Of a stretch of DNA of 64,000 nt, positions 29,832 to 38,376 are shown piece after piece. The stretch spans positions 62,001 through 126,000 of the forward strand of contig NZ_BTTW01000007.1 of NCBI RefSeq assembly GCF_036245865.1, in the 5' to 3' direction. The DNA is from Corallococcus caeni. GTDB taxonomy: Bacteria; Myxococcota; Myxococcia; Myxococcales; Myxococcaceae. A model generated the notes under the pieces. It was given only the letters and a program-made list of their open reading frames with translations. It did no database searches and had not been told where the DNA came from. The first letter of the stretch is position 1. Each line of letters starts with the position of its first letter. Made by a program: the position numbers and the translations under genes.

Positions 29832-29888
29832 CTTGCCTGCTTGAATATGCATTGCCAATGACACGGGAACTCTTCAGCATGACCGTGC

Positions 29889-30572
29889 ATGGCCGCCCCG
29901 GTTGTATCGCATGGCCCCGTGGATGCCCCGGCCCGGGCATCCCTTGAAGCGGGTCTGAAACACAGTGCGCTCCCGCGCCGGGCCCTGCCGTGGTTGATGG
30001 GCGGGTGGCTCGTGGCGAGCGTGCTGGGGCTTGGGCTCGTGTGGTCCCACGCGAGCGCCGCGGGGCTTGGGGCCACGCCGCCGTCACGGTTGCCGGAGCG
30101 GTTCCCCCGGACGCCGGGCACGTGGACGCTGTTCGTCCTGCTCCACCCCCAGTGCCCGTGTTCCCGCGCGACGCTCGCGGAGCTGGCGAAGCTCCTGGAC
30201 CGCGAAGGCGCGCGGCTCGCCACGCGCGTGTTCGTCTGGGCCCCCCGCCAGGCGCCGCCGGGCTTCGAGCGCTCGGAGCTGTGGACGCGCGCCCTGGCCC
30301 TGCCCGGCGCGCAGGTGGTGGCGGACGTGGACGGCGCGGTGGCGCGCGAGCTGGGCGTGAGCACCTCGGGCCAGGTGGTCCTCTATTCGCCGGACGGCGT
30401 GGAGCGCTTCAGCGGGGGCATCACCCCCGCGCGGGGCCACGAAGGAGACAGCGCGGGGGCAGGCGCCATTCGCGACCTCCTTCGCGCGGATGCCTCCCGC
30501 GTCGCCACCGCGCCTGTTTTCGGCTGTGCCCTCCAGACGCCCTCCGCGGCGTCCTCCGGTGAGAACCCGTGA
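29889..30572 (+). CDS. Membrane-anchored thioredoxin-fold protein
   Basis: 227 residues with a single N-terminal membrane segment (about 33-55), so the remainder should be periplasmic. The domain starts [22 protein letters not shown]; the CPC motif sits where thioredoxins have CxxC, so it retains two cysteines spaced by one residue. It has no proline-loop signature that I can place with confidence. A function in electron transfer or redox sensing is possible but unproven. It overlaps the chemotaxis-protein gene in a TGATG arrangement (30570-30574), so the two products are likely made together, perhaps with the membrane receptor sensing a redox state. Confidence 0.8.
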   Translation: MAAPVVSHGPVDAPARASLEAGLKHSALPRRALPWLMGGWLVASVLGLGLVWSHASAAGLGATPPSRLPERFPRTPGTWTLFVLLHPQCPCSRATLAELAKLLDREGARLATRVFVWAPRQAPPGFERSELWTRALALPGAQVVADVDGAVARELGVSTSGQVVLYSPDGVERFSGGITPARGHEGDSAGAGAIRDLLRADASRVATAPVFGCALQTPSAASSGENP

Positions 30573-32071
30573 TGAGAATCCAGCTGTCCGAAGCAGCCGT
30601 GTCCGCGCGCTCGCAACAGCTGTTCGCCGCGCAGTGTCTGGCATTGGGCCGGCGGACGGACCGGACCTTCGTGGTCCTGATGGCGTTGCAGTGGCTGGGG
30701 GGCATCGTGGCGGCGGTGTACCTGTCACCGCGGGCCTGGGAGGGATTGCAGAGCACGGTCCACTCCCACGTGGTCGCCGCGGTGGGGTTGGGGTTCTTGC
30801 TGGGCAGCCTGCCGGTGGTGCTCGCGCTCACGCGGCCCGGGCGTGAGTCCACGCGGCATGTCATCGCGGTGGGGCAGGCGTTGATGTCCGCGCTGCTCAT
30901 CCACCTGATGGGCGGGCGCATCGAGACGCACTTCCACATCTTCGGCTCGCTGGCGCTGCTCTCCATCTACCGGGACTGGAAGGTGCTGCTCACCTTCAGC
31001 GGCGTGGTGGCGTTGGACCACTTCCTTCGCGGCATGTTCTGGCCGGAGTCCATCTTCGGCATGCACGCCCAGGAGTCCTGGCGGTGGATGGAGCACACGG
31101 CGTGGGTGGTGTTCGAGGACATCTTCCTCATCGCCTCCTGCGTGCAGGGCGAGCGCGACCTGCGGGCGGCGGCGGAGCGCGAGGCGCAGCTGGAGCTGTC
31201 CCGGAGCGCGGTGGAGGAGCAGGTCGTCCGGCCGCTGATGGGGTCCACGGACGCGCTGCGCGACTCCGTGCGGACCCTGACGGAGTCCACCGGCGAGCAG
31301 CGCCAGGAGATAGCCCGGCAGGCCCGGGCGCTGGATGAGACGCGGGTGACGGCGGAGCAGATCCGCCAGACGTCGCTCGTCGCCTCCGCGCAGGCCGCGC
31401 GGGTGCTGGAGGCCACGCAGCAGGCCGGGGACGTGGGCGCGGCGGTGGAGGAGGCCATCACCCGGAGCGTGGAGGGGCTGGCGGACCTGCGCGCGCAGAC
31501 GACGGACCTCTCCGAGCGCATCCAGGGGCTCGCGGCCTACACGGAGCGCATCGCGGGCATCACCCGGACGGTGCAGGACCTGGCGGACCAGTCCAATGTG
31601 CTCGCCATCAACGCGGCCATCGAGGCGGCGAGGGCAGGGGACGTGGGCCGGGGCTTCGCGGTGGTGGCGCGGGAGATTCGCGGCCTCGCGTCCCAGTCCG
31701 TGGCGGCCACGCAGCAGGTGCGCGCGGTGCTGGATGAAACGCGCTCGCGCATCCAGGGGGTGGTGGACCTCACCCGCCAGGGCGGCGAACGGATGGGCCG
31801 GGGCATCGAGACCATCCGCGCCTCCGGCGAACGGCTGGGCATGCTGTCCGGGCTGGTGAAGGGCAACGCGGACGCCGTCCGCCAGATTTCGGCGTCGGTG
31901 AGCCAGCAGTCCGCGGGCGTGTCGCAGATCTTCACCGCCGTGTCGGACCTGACGGCGCTGATGCAGGCCTCGGTGGCCCGCGTGGAGGCCACCCACACGG
32001 CGGCGGACCGCCTCCAGCAGGTCACCACCCAGGTCCACGGCGTCATCGCGCTGTATCAAGACAGGACCTGA
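30572..32071 (+). CDS. Methyl-accepting chemotaxis protein with multi-pass membrane sensor
   Basis: 499 residues (a GTG at 30569 is also in frame). The N-terminal 190 residues contain about five hydrophobic segments, including [19 protein letters not shown], with conserved His residues; a membrane-embedded sensor like this recurs in unusual receptors. There is no HAMP domain. The rest is a long helical signalling domain with the standard hairpin tip [21 protein letters not shown]. This region binds CheA/CheW in the family. Myxobacteria have several such pathways for motility and development. It is co-transcribed with the thioredoxin-fold protein, so a redox or respiratory signal is possible (inference). 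Confidence 0.9.
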   Translation: MRIQLSEAAVSARSQQLFAAQCLALGRRTDRTFVVLMALQWLGGIVAAVYLSPRAWEGLQSTVHSHVVAAVGLGFLLGSLPVVLALTRPGRESTRHVIAVGQALMSALLIHLMGGRIETHFHIFGSLALLSIYRDWKVLLTFSGVVALDHFLRGMFWPESIFGMHAQESWRWMEHTAWVVFEDIFLIASCVQGERDLRAAAEREAQLELSRSAVEEQVVRPLMGSTDALRDSVRTLTESTGEQRQEIARQARALDETRVTAEQIRQTSLVASAQAARVLEATQQAGDVGAAVEEAITRSVEGLADLRAQTTDLSERIQGLAAYTERIAGITRTVQDLADQSNVLAINAAIEAARAGDVGRGFAVVAREIRGLASQSVAATQQVRAVLDETRSRIQGVVDLTRQGGERMGRGIETIRASGERLGMLSGLVKGNADAVRQISASVSQQSAGVSQIFTAVSDLTALMQASVARVEATHTAADRLQQVTTQVHGVIALYQDRT

Positions 32072-32095
32072 ACGGTCACCGACACGCGGCCCGTC

Positions 32096-33325
32096 ATGGA
32101 GTACATGGAGGCCATGAACTCCAGACTCCGTCGTTTTCTGTCGTTTTCCTCGGTTCCCCTCCTCCTGAGCTGCGGCGCTGCCGCGGTGTCGGACACGCCG
32201 GCCGCGGCGCTGGCCGTGCAGACGCAGGAGCTGGCCTCGGGCACGCCCGCGGGCAACGGGGTGGTGCTGTTCCTCAATGACTGGACCACCACGTACGCCG
32301 TGCTGGACACGCAGGTGCCGCTCAACGCGCAGGCGGCGCAGAGCATCATCACCTGGCGCAACGGGCCGGACGGCCTCGCGCACACGGGGGACGACCGGCG
32401 CTTCGTCTCCATCGAGCAGGTGGATGACCTCCTGTACGTGGGGCCCGCGGCGCTGAGCGCGCTGGAGACGTACGCCCGGGGCACGGGCCGGGTGGAGCTG
32501 CCGGTGGACGGCTGGGTGGGCACGTTCCACGGCGTGTCCTTCAACGTCGCGGAGGCGCGGCGGGCGCTGGCGGTAGTGAACACGCAGTCCGCGGCGGCGT
32601 TGCAGGCGACGTACAACGTGCCCGCGGCGGCGGCGAACGCGATGGTGGCGGCGCGGCCGTTCTACGACATCCTGAAGCTGGGCCGGCTGCCGGGCGTGGA
32701 CGCGACGGCGCTCCAGAACCTCAAGACGGCCACCCAGCAGGGCGCGGAGGGCGACCCGTGCACGGGCGCCGCGACGTGCGGGCCCGCGCTGGAGTGCGAG
32801 GGCATCCCGTACGACAACTCCAGCCCCTACGGCCGCTGTGTGACGGCGGTGAGCACCCCGGGGGACGGCGCGTCGTGCTCGCGCTTCGTGCCGTGTCAGG
32901 ACGGGCTGGCGTGCCACGGCCTGGACTCGGGCGCGACGGAGGGCTGGTGCCGGCCGGCGTGGATGTCCGGCGAGTTCACCGCGTACGCGGACCTGACGCT
33001 GCAGGGGAACACGACGCCGCAGACGTCGACGCAGCCGGTGGTGGGGCTGGCGACGGTGCCGGAGGACATCACGGTGGAGCTGGACCTGGCGCACAACAAC
33101 CCGTCCCGGCTGGTGCTGACGCTGGAGGATCCGGGTGGGGAGACGGCGCTCCTGTGGGACGGCCCCAACGAGGGCACGCCCCCCAAGCGCATCCCGGTGA
33201 CGCGCGGCATCCCGCGTGACGGCTCCGTCAACGGCCTGTGGAAGCTGCACGTCGTGAACCCGTCGGGCGTGGGCAACGGCAAGCTGCGTGAGTGGAAGCT
33301 GAAGCTGACCAGCCGCTGGGACTGA
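32096..33325 (+). CDS. Lipoprotein with C-terminal P-domain
   Basis: About 409 residues. The N-terminal hydrophobic stretch ends LLLSC, a lipobox; in-frame ATGs occur at 32096, 32105 and 32114, and the exact start is uncertain. The middle (about 60-200) is a helical region of unknown type. It is followed by a Cys-rich segment with DPCTGAATCG, ASCSRFVPCQ and GWCRP, resembling small Cys-rich modules of myxobacterial surface proteins. The last 110 residues fit a proprotein-convertase P-domain (ITVELDLAHNNPSRLVLTLEDP and GLWKLHVVNPSG), a beta-sandwich usually following a protease. No protease catalytic domain is present here, so the P-domain is orphaned. Confidence 0.82.
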   Translation: MEYMEAMNSRLRRFLSFSSVPLLLSCGAAAVSDTPAAALAVQTQELASGTPAGNGVVLFLNDWTTTYAVLDTQVPLNAQAAQSIITWRNGPDGLAHTGDDRRFVSIEQVDDLLYVGPAALSALETYARGTGRVELPVDGWVGTFHGVSFNVAEARRALAVVNTQSAAALQATYNVPAAAANAMVAARPFYDILKLGRLPGVDATALQNLKTATQQGAEGDPCTGAATCGPALECEGIPYDNSSPYGRCVTAVSTPGDGASCSRFVPCQDGLACHGLDSGATEGWCRPAWMSGEFTAYADLTLQGNTTPQTSTQPVVGLATVPEDITVELDLAHNNPSRLVLTLEDPGGETALLWDGPNEGTPPKRIPVTRGIPRDGSVNGLWKLHVVNPSGVGNGKLREWKLKLTSRWD

Positions 33326-33332
33326 CGCCCCG

Positions 33333-33353
33333 TCCTTCGAGCCCATCGAAGGA
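33333..33353. terminator. Perfect 8-bp hairpin
   Basis: TCCTTCGA and TCGAAGGA flank a 5-nt loop, eight bases after the stop of the P-domain gene. It is the first of two hairpins. Confidence 0.55.
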
Positions 33354-33359
33354 TGCCTT

Positions 33360-33390
33360 GACGCCCGCGAGGCCTGTCCTCGCGGGCGTC
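33360..33390. terminator. Perfect 13-bp hairpin
   Basis: GACGCCCGCGAGG pairs with CCTCGCGGGCGTC across a 5-nt loop. It follows the first hairpin by six bases. There is no U-run, as is common in high-GC genomes. Together the two probably stop transcription before the crystallin-type gene at 33427. Confidence 0.65.
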
Positions 33391-33426
33391 CGGAGAAACC
33401 CGCTGCCCGACCTGCGAGCAAGCCCC

Positions 33427-34944
33427 ATGCACCGCATCCCTCGTCGTTGTGCGTCCGCCATGGCCCTGTCGCTGGCGGGCCTGCTGTCACTCGCTGGCTG
33501 CGGGCCGGAAGCCCGCGAGCCCGCCGCGGCTCCTCGCGAATCCACCGGCGGCGTGGCGTCCGCGCTGGCTCTTGGGACTGGCGGAGACACCTCCTGTGTC
33601 TGGGGGAGCCCGGACTGCAACCTGTGCATCCCCGACGTGCCGCTTCGCTTCCAGCAGCTGCGGGACCACGGCGAGGTGCTGGGCTTCCATCCCGGGCCGT
33701 TCAATCTCAACGTGGCCTACCCGGGCGGCAATCACTGGCAGGGCCTCCAGCGTCTGGCGATGGGCTCGGGCCGCTACCTCGTCGTGTCCAAGCGGGATGA
33801 CGCCCCCGGGGGCAACGTGGGGCACCTGGTGCACATGTCCACCCGCAACGGGGAGGGACGGCGCTTCCGCTCCAACCGGCTGAGCCCCACCATCCGGCAG
33901 CCCGAGGACACCCTGCCACCGGGCGGAGACGTCGCGGTGGCGGCGCTGCCGGTGCTCGACGGCTACCGCCACGGCGGCGGCATGCAGGCGGCGGGCAACC
34001 TCCTGGCGCTGCCCATGGAGGAGGGGCCGGGCCCGGGGCGCATCGCCTTGTATGACTACAACGCGTCCCTCACGCCGAGCCCGTTCGCCTATGTCCAGGG
34101 CCTCACGTCGAACGCGGGCACGGCCTCGCTCGCGAAGCTGTCGGACGGACACTCCCTGCTCCTGCTCGGGCACTTCGACGCGAAGGCGCTGGAGGTCTTC
34201 CGCTCCACGGAGTCCGACATCCGCTCCGCGGCCAACCAGTGGCAGCGCGTGGACCTGTGGGAGGCGTCGGAGCTGCCGCAGGGGGAGTGGGGCGCCTTCC
34301 AGAACCTCAACCTCGTGACGGACTGCAATGACTCACAACTCTACCTGGTGGGCACGCGGCTGGGGGGCCTGCGCTGGGGCGCGGTGAGCGACGACTACGC
34401 CCACCTGTACCGCGTGCACCTGGATGGCCACATGCGCCTGGAGCACGTCGCCTCCAAGCACCTGTACTGCAGCAATGATGGCTCGCGGCAGTGCAACCTG
34501 GACGCGGCCGCCGGCGTGTTCGTGGGCCCCGACCGTAGCCTCATCCTCTACGCCACCGAGCACGCGGATGACGGCCCCTCATCGACGGTGAAGCTGATGG
34601 AGTTCCGCGGCATCTGGGCGGACCCGCTCTGCCGCACGGACCTCCAGCGCGCCTACGTCGACTTCTACGACGACTCCGACTTCAGCGACCGGGGCTTCAT
34701 CTTCGACTCCGAGGACCAGGGGCTGAAGAACTGGGCGCGCTTCGACGACGTCGACGCATTCAACGACAAGGCCTCCGCGGTCCGCTGGTGCATTCCCCCG
34801 GGCCAGCGGGTGCGGCTCTACGGCGACTCGAACTACAAGGGCAGCTACAAGGACCTCGTGGGCGACGGCCTGCTCCACGAGGTCAACCTGAACAGCTGGA
34901 GCTTCGGCGACAAGGTGTCCTCCGCGCGCTGGCTGGCCTTCTGA
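33427..34944 (+). CDS. Lipoprotein with C-terminal beta/gamma-crystallin tandem
   Basis: 505 residues from the ATG at 33427. The signal ends LAGC (lipobox). Residues about 40-400 are beta-rich with repeated loops (GGNHWQGLQRLAM, GGNVGHLVHMST), resembling a beta-propeller, without a catalytic motif. The last 100 residues contain two beta/gamma-crystallin motifs: an aromatic/Asp strand ending FNDKASAVRW, then RLYGDSNYKGSYKDL ending FGDKVSSARW. The two D-K-x-S-S-type calcium sites are like those of Myxococcus Protein S, a spore-coat protein. Calcium binding on the surface is therefore likely, while the role of the propeller-like part is unknown. Confidence 0.83.
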   Translation: MHRIPRRCASAMALSLAGLLSLAGCGPEAREPAAAPRESTGGVASALALGTGGDTSCVWGSPDCNLCIPDVPLRFQQLRDHGEVLGFHPGPFNLNVAYPGGNHWQGLQRLAMGSGRYLVVSKRDDAPGGNVGHLVHMSTRNGEGRRFRSNRLSPTIRQPEDTLPPGGDVAVAALPVLDGYRHGGGMQAAGNLLALPMEEGPGPGRIALYDYNASLTPSPFAYVQGLTSNAGTASLAKLSDGHSLLLLGHFDAKALEVFRSTESDIRSAANQWQRVDLWEASELPQGEWGAFQNLNLVTDCNDSQLYLVGTRLGGLRWGAVSDDYAHLYRVHLDGHMRLEHVASKHLYCSNDGSRQCNLDAAAGVFVGPDRSLILYATEHADDGPSSTVKLMEFRGIWADPLCRTDLQRAYVDFYDDSDFSDRGFIFDSEDQGLKNWARFDDVDAFNDKASAVRWCIPPGQRVRLYGDSNYKGSYKDLVGDGLLHEVNLNSWSFGDKVSSARWLAF

Positions 34945-34985
34945 CAGGGGTATGCTGCTCACCAACCTGAAGGCCGAGGTGAGCC

Positions 34986-35555
34986 ATGCAACCCATCGCA
35001 GGAGTCGTCTGGTACGCCATCGGGCGCTTCTATGAAGCGGTCGACGGCAAGGTGCAGGACGTGGGCTATTTCGCGCACCTGGGGGACCTGGAGGGGCCGC
35101 TCTTCAACGGTCCACCGGGCGAGGCCCACGCCTTCTTCACCTTCCGCGCGGAGCCCTTCACGCCCCAGCGCCTGAGCAACGGGGACCTCACGGTGTCGCT
35201 GGACCCGGTGGGCCGCTTCACCCTGTATTTCAACCCGGAGCCGTGCGGAGACTTCTCCGCGCCGGAGAGCTTCGCGGTGGGCCAGCCCATCGCGACGCTC
35301 CAGCGCCTCTCCACGGTGGTAGGGACCGCGGTGGGCCCGCTCTCCAGCAACCTCTTCTCCGCGGTGCTGTGCTCCAGCGAGGACTTCCACTTCCGGGGCC
35401 GGACGTGGAACCTGGGGCGCAGCCTGCCCCGGGGCATCACCCAGCTGGGAACAGGCAGCACCGCCCCGCTGCAGCCGCCGCCCGCGGGCTACCGGAGCGT
35501 CACGGCCTTCGTCGGCTCGGCGATGGCGCTGGGGGGCGAGGTGCGCGCGCCATGA
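34986..35555 (+). CDS. Conserved-looking hypothetical protein
   Basis: 189 residues, no signal peptide and no membrane segment. GAGGTGA before the ATG supports the start. The sequence is beta-rich, with GRFYEAVDGKVQDVGYFAHLG and FTLYFNPEPCGDF, and two Cys residues (about 96 and 129). I do not recognise the family. Its stop overlaps the next gene by ATGA, so it is probably made with that lipoprotein. It is 41 bp downstream of the crystallin-type gene. Confidence 0.7.
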   Translation: MQPIAGVVWYAIGRFYEAVDGKVQDVGYFAHLGDLEGPLFNGPPGEAHAFFTFRAEPFTPQRLSNGDLTVSLDPVGRFTLYFNPEPCGDFSAPESFAVGQPIATLQRLSTVVGTAVGPLSSNLFSAVLCSSEDFHFRGRTWNLGRSLPRGITQLGTGSTAPLQPPPAGYRSVTAFVGSAMALGGEVRAP

Positions 35556-36034
35556 GCCGCCGTCCAGAGGTGTCCTCCAGCCCCATGCGAATCCCACTCA
35601 CGCTGTCCGCCCGCACCGCGCTGCTCTTTTCGCTGCTGCTGCTGTGCGCGTGTGCAGGCGGCCCGCCGCAAAGGAGTTCCGTGAACCCCACCAATCCATC
35701 CCTCCGCCGAGGCGAGGCGCTGGTGCGCCATGGCGCGGGTCGCGATGAACTCTCGCCGGTTGATCCGGCTCCCTCTGCCCAGGACCTCGGCGCCCAGGCG
35801 GGCTTCGGCCGGGCCTGGAAGTCGAGCTCGGTCCGGGCGTCGGTCTACCTTTTCAATAACTACCAGGAAGCGTGTACGGCGGAGGACTGGCTGAAGGCAC
35901 ACGTGCCCGAAGGAATGCAAGGCGATGGAACGGTCAATGGCGACCTGCTCGTGTGGGCGACCGCCGATGCGAAGGACGAAGCCGGCCGGGCCATCATCGA
36001 GAATCTGATCGGCTCCTTCGCGGGCGAGGAGTGA
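35552..36034 (+). CDS. Small lipoprotein of unknown function
   Basis: 160 residues from an ATG overlapping the previous stop (ATGA); an alternative start is at 35585. The signal ends LLLLCAC, a lipobox. A Pro/Asn/Ser-rich spacer follows, then a 90-residue domain with RASVYLFNNYQEACTAEDWLK and DGTVNGDLLVWATADAKDE. I do not recognise it. Such lipoproteins of about 150 residues are numerous in myxobacterial envelopes. Confidence 0.68.
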   Translation: MSRRPEVSSSPMRIPLTLSARTALLFSLLLLCACAGGPPQRSSVNPTNPSLRRGEALVRHGAGRDELSPVDPAPSAQDLGAQAGFGRAWKSSSVRASVYLFNNYQEACTAEDWLKAHVPEGMQGDGTVNGDLLVWATADAKDEAGRAIIENLIGSFAGEE

Positions 36035-36204
36035 ACCCGTGAGTCATTGAAGGCCCTTCCGGCTGGCATGCGCCGGGCTGGAGTCCATGGGCAGAGCCGA
36101 GGCTGGAGGCAGCCCATGCCCGAAGGATGAACAAGGCGTGAGGGTTCCGTGAACCGGCGCGAGCGAGGCCCGCGTACGATGCTCGCGATCCTGAAAGGCG
36201 GACC

Positions 36205-37317
36205 ATGCACCGCATCCTCCTGTCCCTGTTCCTGTCGCTCACGCTCGGCTGTGCCTCGACGACAGCGGGCACCCGGAGTGCATCGCCCTCGCATACCGCT
36301 CAAGCGGCTCCGGCGGAGCATGGGCGCCTTCTGTCGCTGAAGGAGATCCTCCAACGCATGGAGGCCTCGTCCGTGAAGTACCAGCTGGGCGAGAAGGACT
36401 CCCCGCCGGACGGATGGGCGGACACGCTCTGGCCGCAGCGGGTCGAGCCGCTGCCGTATGCACGAGTCGTGAGGGAGGGGGACTCGGCCATGCTCGCGCC
36501 GCCCTACGATGACCCCGAGTCAGAGCGCCTGATCGCGGAGGCCGAGCCGCACTTCCAGGCCAACCGCTTCGACGAGGCCGCGAAGTTGTACGCGCGCGCC
36601 ACCGAGGCCTGCCCGAAGTGCGTGAACGCCTGGATCTTCCGAGGCGACGCGGCGCTCTTCGCCGGCAAGCCCGAGGAGGCGCTCGGCCACTACCGCAAGG
36701 CCGCCGAGCTCAACCCCGACGACTACCGCGGGCACTTCTTCCTGGGACACACGCTGGCGCGACTGGGGCGGCGTGCCGAGGCCCGCGAGGCCTTCGCCTC
36801 CGCGCTGGTCCTCAACCCGCGCCTGACCACGCTGCGCAAGCTGCTCGCATCGACTCCCCGGTTCGGGCTCGTCATCACGCCAGACGTGGTGGTGCCGCGT
36901 GGCATGGCCGAGCGAACGGAGACCGGCGTGGCGGTGTACTACGACGGCCACTACGGCACAGCGTGGCTCGCGTTCGCTTCGTGCAAGGCGCTGTGGCTGG
37001 GGGAGCCCTCGCATCGCAAGGAGATGACGGGCAGTGACAGCGACACCCAATTCACCTCCACCGAGGAGCTTGAATGCCTGAACGCCACGCTCACGGGCTA
37101 CGAGGTCGCGAAGCAACAGAAGGACGCGGACACGACGACTCCAGACAAGGGCCTGGAGCGCCTCGGGCAGATCGCCGAGGCCGGGATGGCCGACATGCTC
37201 GTGCTCTTCGAACTCGCGTCGCGCGTCCATCCACAAGCCACGTTGACGATGAGCGATGACGTGCGCCAGCGGCTGCGCGCCTATGTCCTCGAGTACGTCC
37301 TGCTGGAGCGCGACTGA
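36205..37317 (+). CDS. TPR lipoprotein
   Basis: 370 residues, with a signal ending LTLGC (lipobox). Residues about 105-210 contain TPR units: EAEPHFQANRFDEAAKLYARA, NAWIFRGDAALFAGKPEEALGHY and DDYRGHFFLGHTLARLGRRAEA. This is the standard 34-residue helix-turn-helix pattern. The C-terminal 150 residues have no recognised domain. It probably scaffolds other envelope proteins. AAAGGCGG precedes the ATG. Gene spacing (170 bp upstream) suggests its own promoter; a small palindrome GGTTCCGTGAACC lies at 36143-36155. Confidence 0.82.
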   Translation: MHRILLSLFLSLTLGCASTTAGTRSASPSHTAQAAPAEHGRLLSLKEILQRMEASSVKYQLGEKDSPPDGWADTLWPQRVEPLPYARVVREGDSAMLAPPYDDPESERLIAEAEPHFQANRFDEAAKLYARATEACPKCVNAWIFRGDAALFAGKPEEALGHYRKAAELNPDDYRGHFFLGHTLARLGRRAEAREAFASALVLNPRLTTLRKLLASTPRFGLVITPDVVVPRGMAERTETGVAVYYDGHYGTAWLAFASCKALWLGEPSHRKEMTGSDSDTQFTSTEELECLNATLTGYEVAKQQKDADTTTPDKGLERLGQIAEAGMADMLVLFELASRVHPQATLTMSDDVRQRLRAYVLEYVLLERD

Positions 37318-37324
37318 AGTCGAT

Positions 37325-37362
37325 TCATATAAGAATTGACTAATATGAGTGCGGCCTGTAAT
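37325..37362 (+). promoter_or_regulatory. Candidate ArsR operator over a promoter
   Basis: TCATAT (37325-37330) and ATATGA (37343-37348) form a perfect inverted repeat with a 12-bp spacer. TTGACT (37336-37341) inside it is a likely -35 box, and TGTAAT (37357-37362) a possible -10 with a rather short 15-bp gap. An AT-rich inverted repeat over the -35 region is what ArsR repressors bind, and the ArsR gene lies in this operon, so autoregulation is likely. Confidence 0.5.
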
Positions 37363-37389
37363 GACCCTGTGAACGCAGGAGGACCGCAC

Positions 37390-38016
37390 ATGCTTCACAA
37401 GCTCATTGGCGCCGAGTTCCGCGCATGCGTCGAGCGCGACCACGAAGGCAAGCCGGCCCACGTGGTCGTCGCCCAGCGCGTCTATCCCACCGACGTGGAA
37501 GACCTGTGGGACGCGGTCACCAACCCCGAGCGCATCCCGCGCTGGTTCATGCCCATCGAGGGGCAGCTGCAGCAGGGCGGGCGCTACCAGCTCAAGGGGA
37601 ACGCGGGAGGGACCATCACCCGCTGCGATCGGCCCACGGCGTTTGATCTCACCTGGGAGATGAACGGCGGCATGAGCTGGGTGACCGTCCGCCTGGCACC
37701 GGAAGGCAAGGGCACGCGGCTGACGCTCGAGCACATCGTGCACGCCGCGGACGTGGAGCAGTTCTGGAGCCAGTTCGGCCCGGGCGCCACGGGCGTGGGC
37801 TGGGACCTGGGCTTCCTGGGGCTGGGCCAGTACCTGGAGACGGGCCGGGACGTGGCCGCGGAGGCCGCGGCCAGCTGGGTCGCCTCCGACGAAGCGAAGG
37901 CCTTCATGCGCTCAAGCGCCAGGTCCTGGGCAGACGCCCACGTGGCGGCCGGTGAGGCCCCGGACGTGGCCCGAGGGATGGCCGAGCGCACGGCCGCGTT
38001 CTATACAGGAGGCTGA
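37390..38016 (+). CDS. SRPBCC/AHSA1-family protein
   Basis: 208 residues from the ATG at 37390, which has AGGAGG seven bases upstream. The fold begins with VVVAQRVYPTDVEDLWDAVTNPERIPRWF, the standard AHSA1 start, and the central beta strands include FDLTWEMNGGMSWVTVRL. A long C-terminal helix and an extra tail (about 150-208) finish it. The family binds hydrophobic ligands and occurs next to ArsR repressors as a stress or detoxification pair. No catalytic residues are predicted. It overlaps the ArsR gene by one base (TGATG). Confidence 0.88.
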   Translation: MLHKLIGAEFRACVERDHEGKPAHVVVAQRVYPTDVEDLWDAVTNPERIPRWFMPIEGQLQQGGRYQLKGNAGGTITRCDRPTAFDLTWEMNGGMSWVTVRLAPEGKGTRLTLEHIVHAADVEQFWSQFGPGATGVGWDLGFLGLGQYLETGRDVAAEAAASWVASDEAKAFMRSSARSWADAHVAAGEAPDVARGMAERTAAFYTGG

Positions 38017-38345
38017 TGCACGCCTTCGACGTCCTCGGCGATCCGGTACGCCGCCGCATCCTGGAGCTGCTGGCGGAGGGCGAGCACGCCTCGGGCGAGG
38101 TCGTGGCCGTGGTGCAGCGCGAGTTCGGCATCACCCAGTCGGCCGTCTCGCAGCACCTGAAGGTCCTGCGGGACAACGGCTTCGCGACGGTGCGGGTGGA
38201 TGGCGCCCGGCGCCTCTACGCGGTGGACGCCGCGCCCCTGGCGGAGGTGGATGCCTGGCTGAACCGCTTCCGGGCGTTCTGGACGCCGAAGCTGGATGCC
38301 CTGGCCACCGAGGTGGCCCGGGGCAAGAAGAAGCGGGGCGACTGA
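38016..38345 (+). CDS. ArsR-family transcriptional repressor
   Basis: 109 residues with a winged helix-turn-helix: DVLGDPVRRRILELLAEGEH, then TQSAVSQHLKVLRDNG as the recognition helix and a wing (VRVDGARRLYAV). No CxC metal motif is visible, so it is not an arsenic-type sensor; it resembles the ArsR members that pair with AHSA1 proteins. A good AGGAGG lies just before the ATG. The operator at 37325-37348 is the probable target. Confidence 0.92.
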   Translation: MHAFDVLGDPVRRRILELLAEGEHASGEVVAVVQREFGITQSAVSQHLKVLRDNGFATVRVDGARRLYAVDAAPLAEVDAWLNRFRAFWTPKLDALATEVARGKKKRGD

Positions 38346-38376
38346 GAAGCCGGCCCCGCTCGTCTCCGTGGGGCTG

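Noticed and set aside
36143-36155. GGTTCCGTGAACC palindrome before the TPR lipoprotein gene
   Set aside because: Short and solitary; recorded in the gene entry but not called an operator.
38346-38376. Hairpin between the ArsR gene and the propeller lipoprotein gene
   Set aside because: Only five base pairs (GCCCC/GGGGC) and a long loop; too weak to call a terminator.
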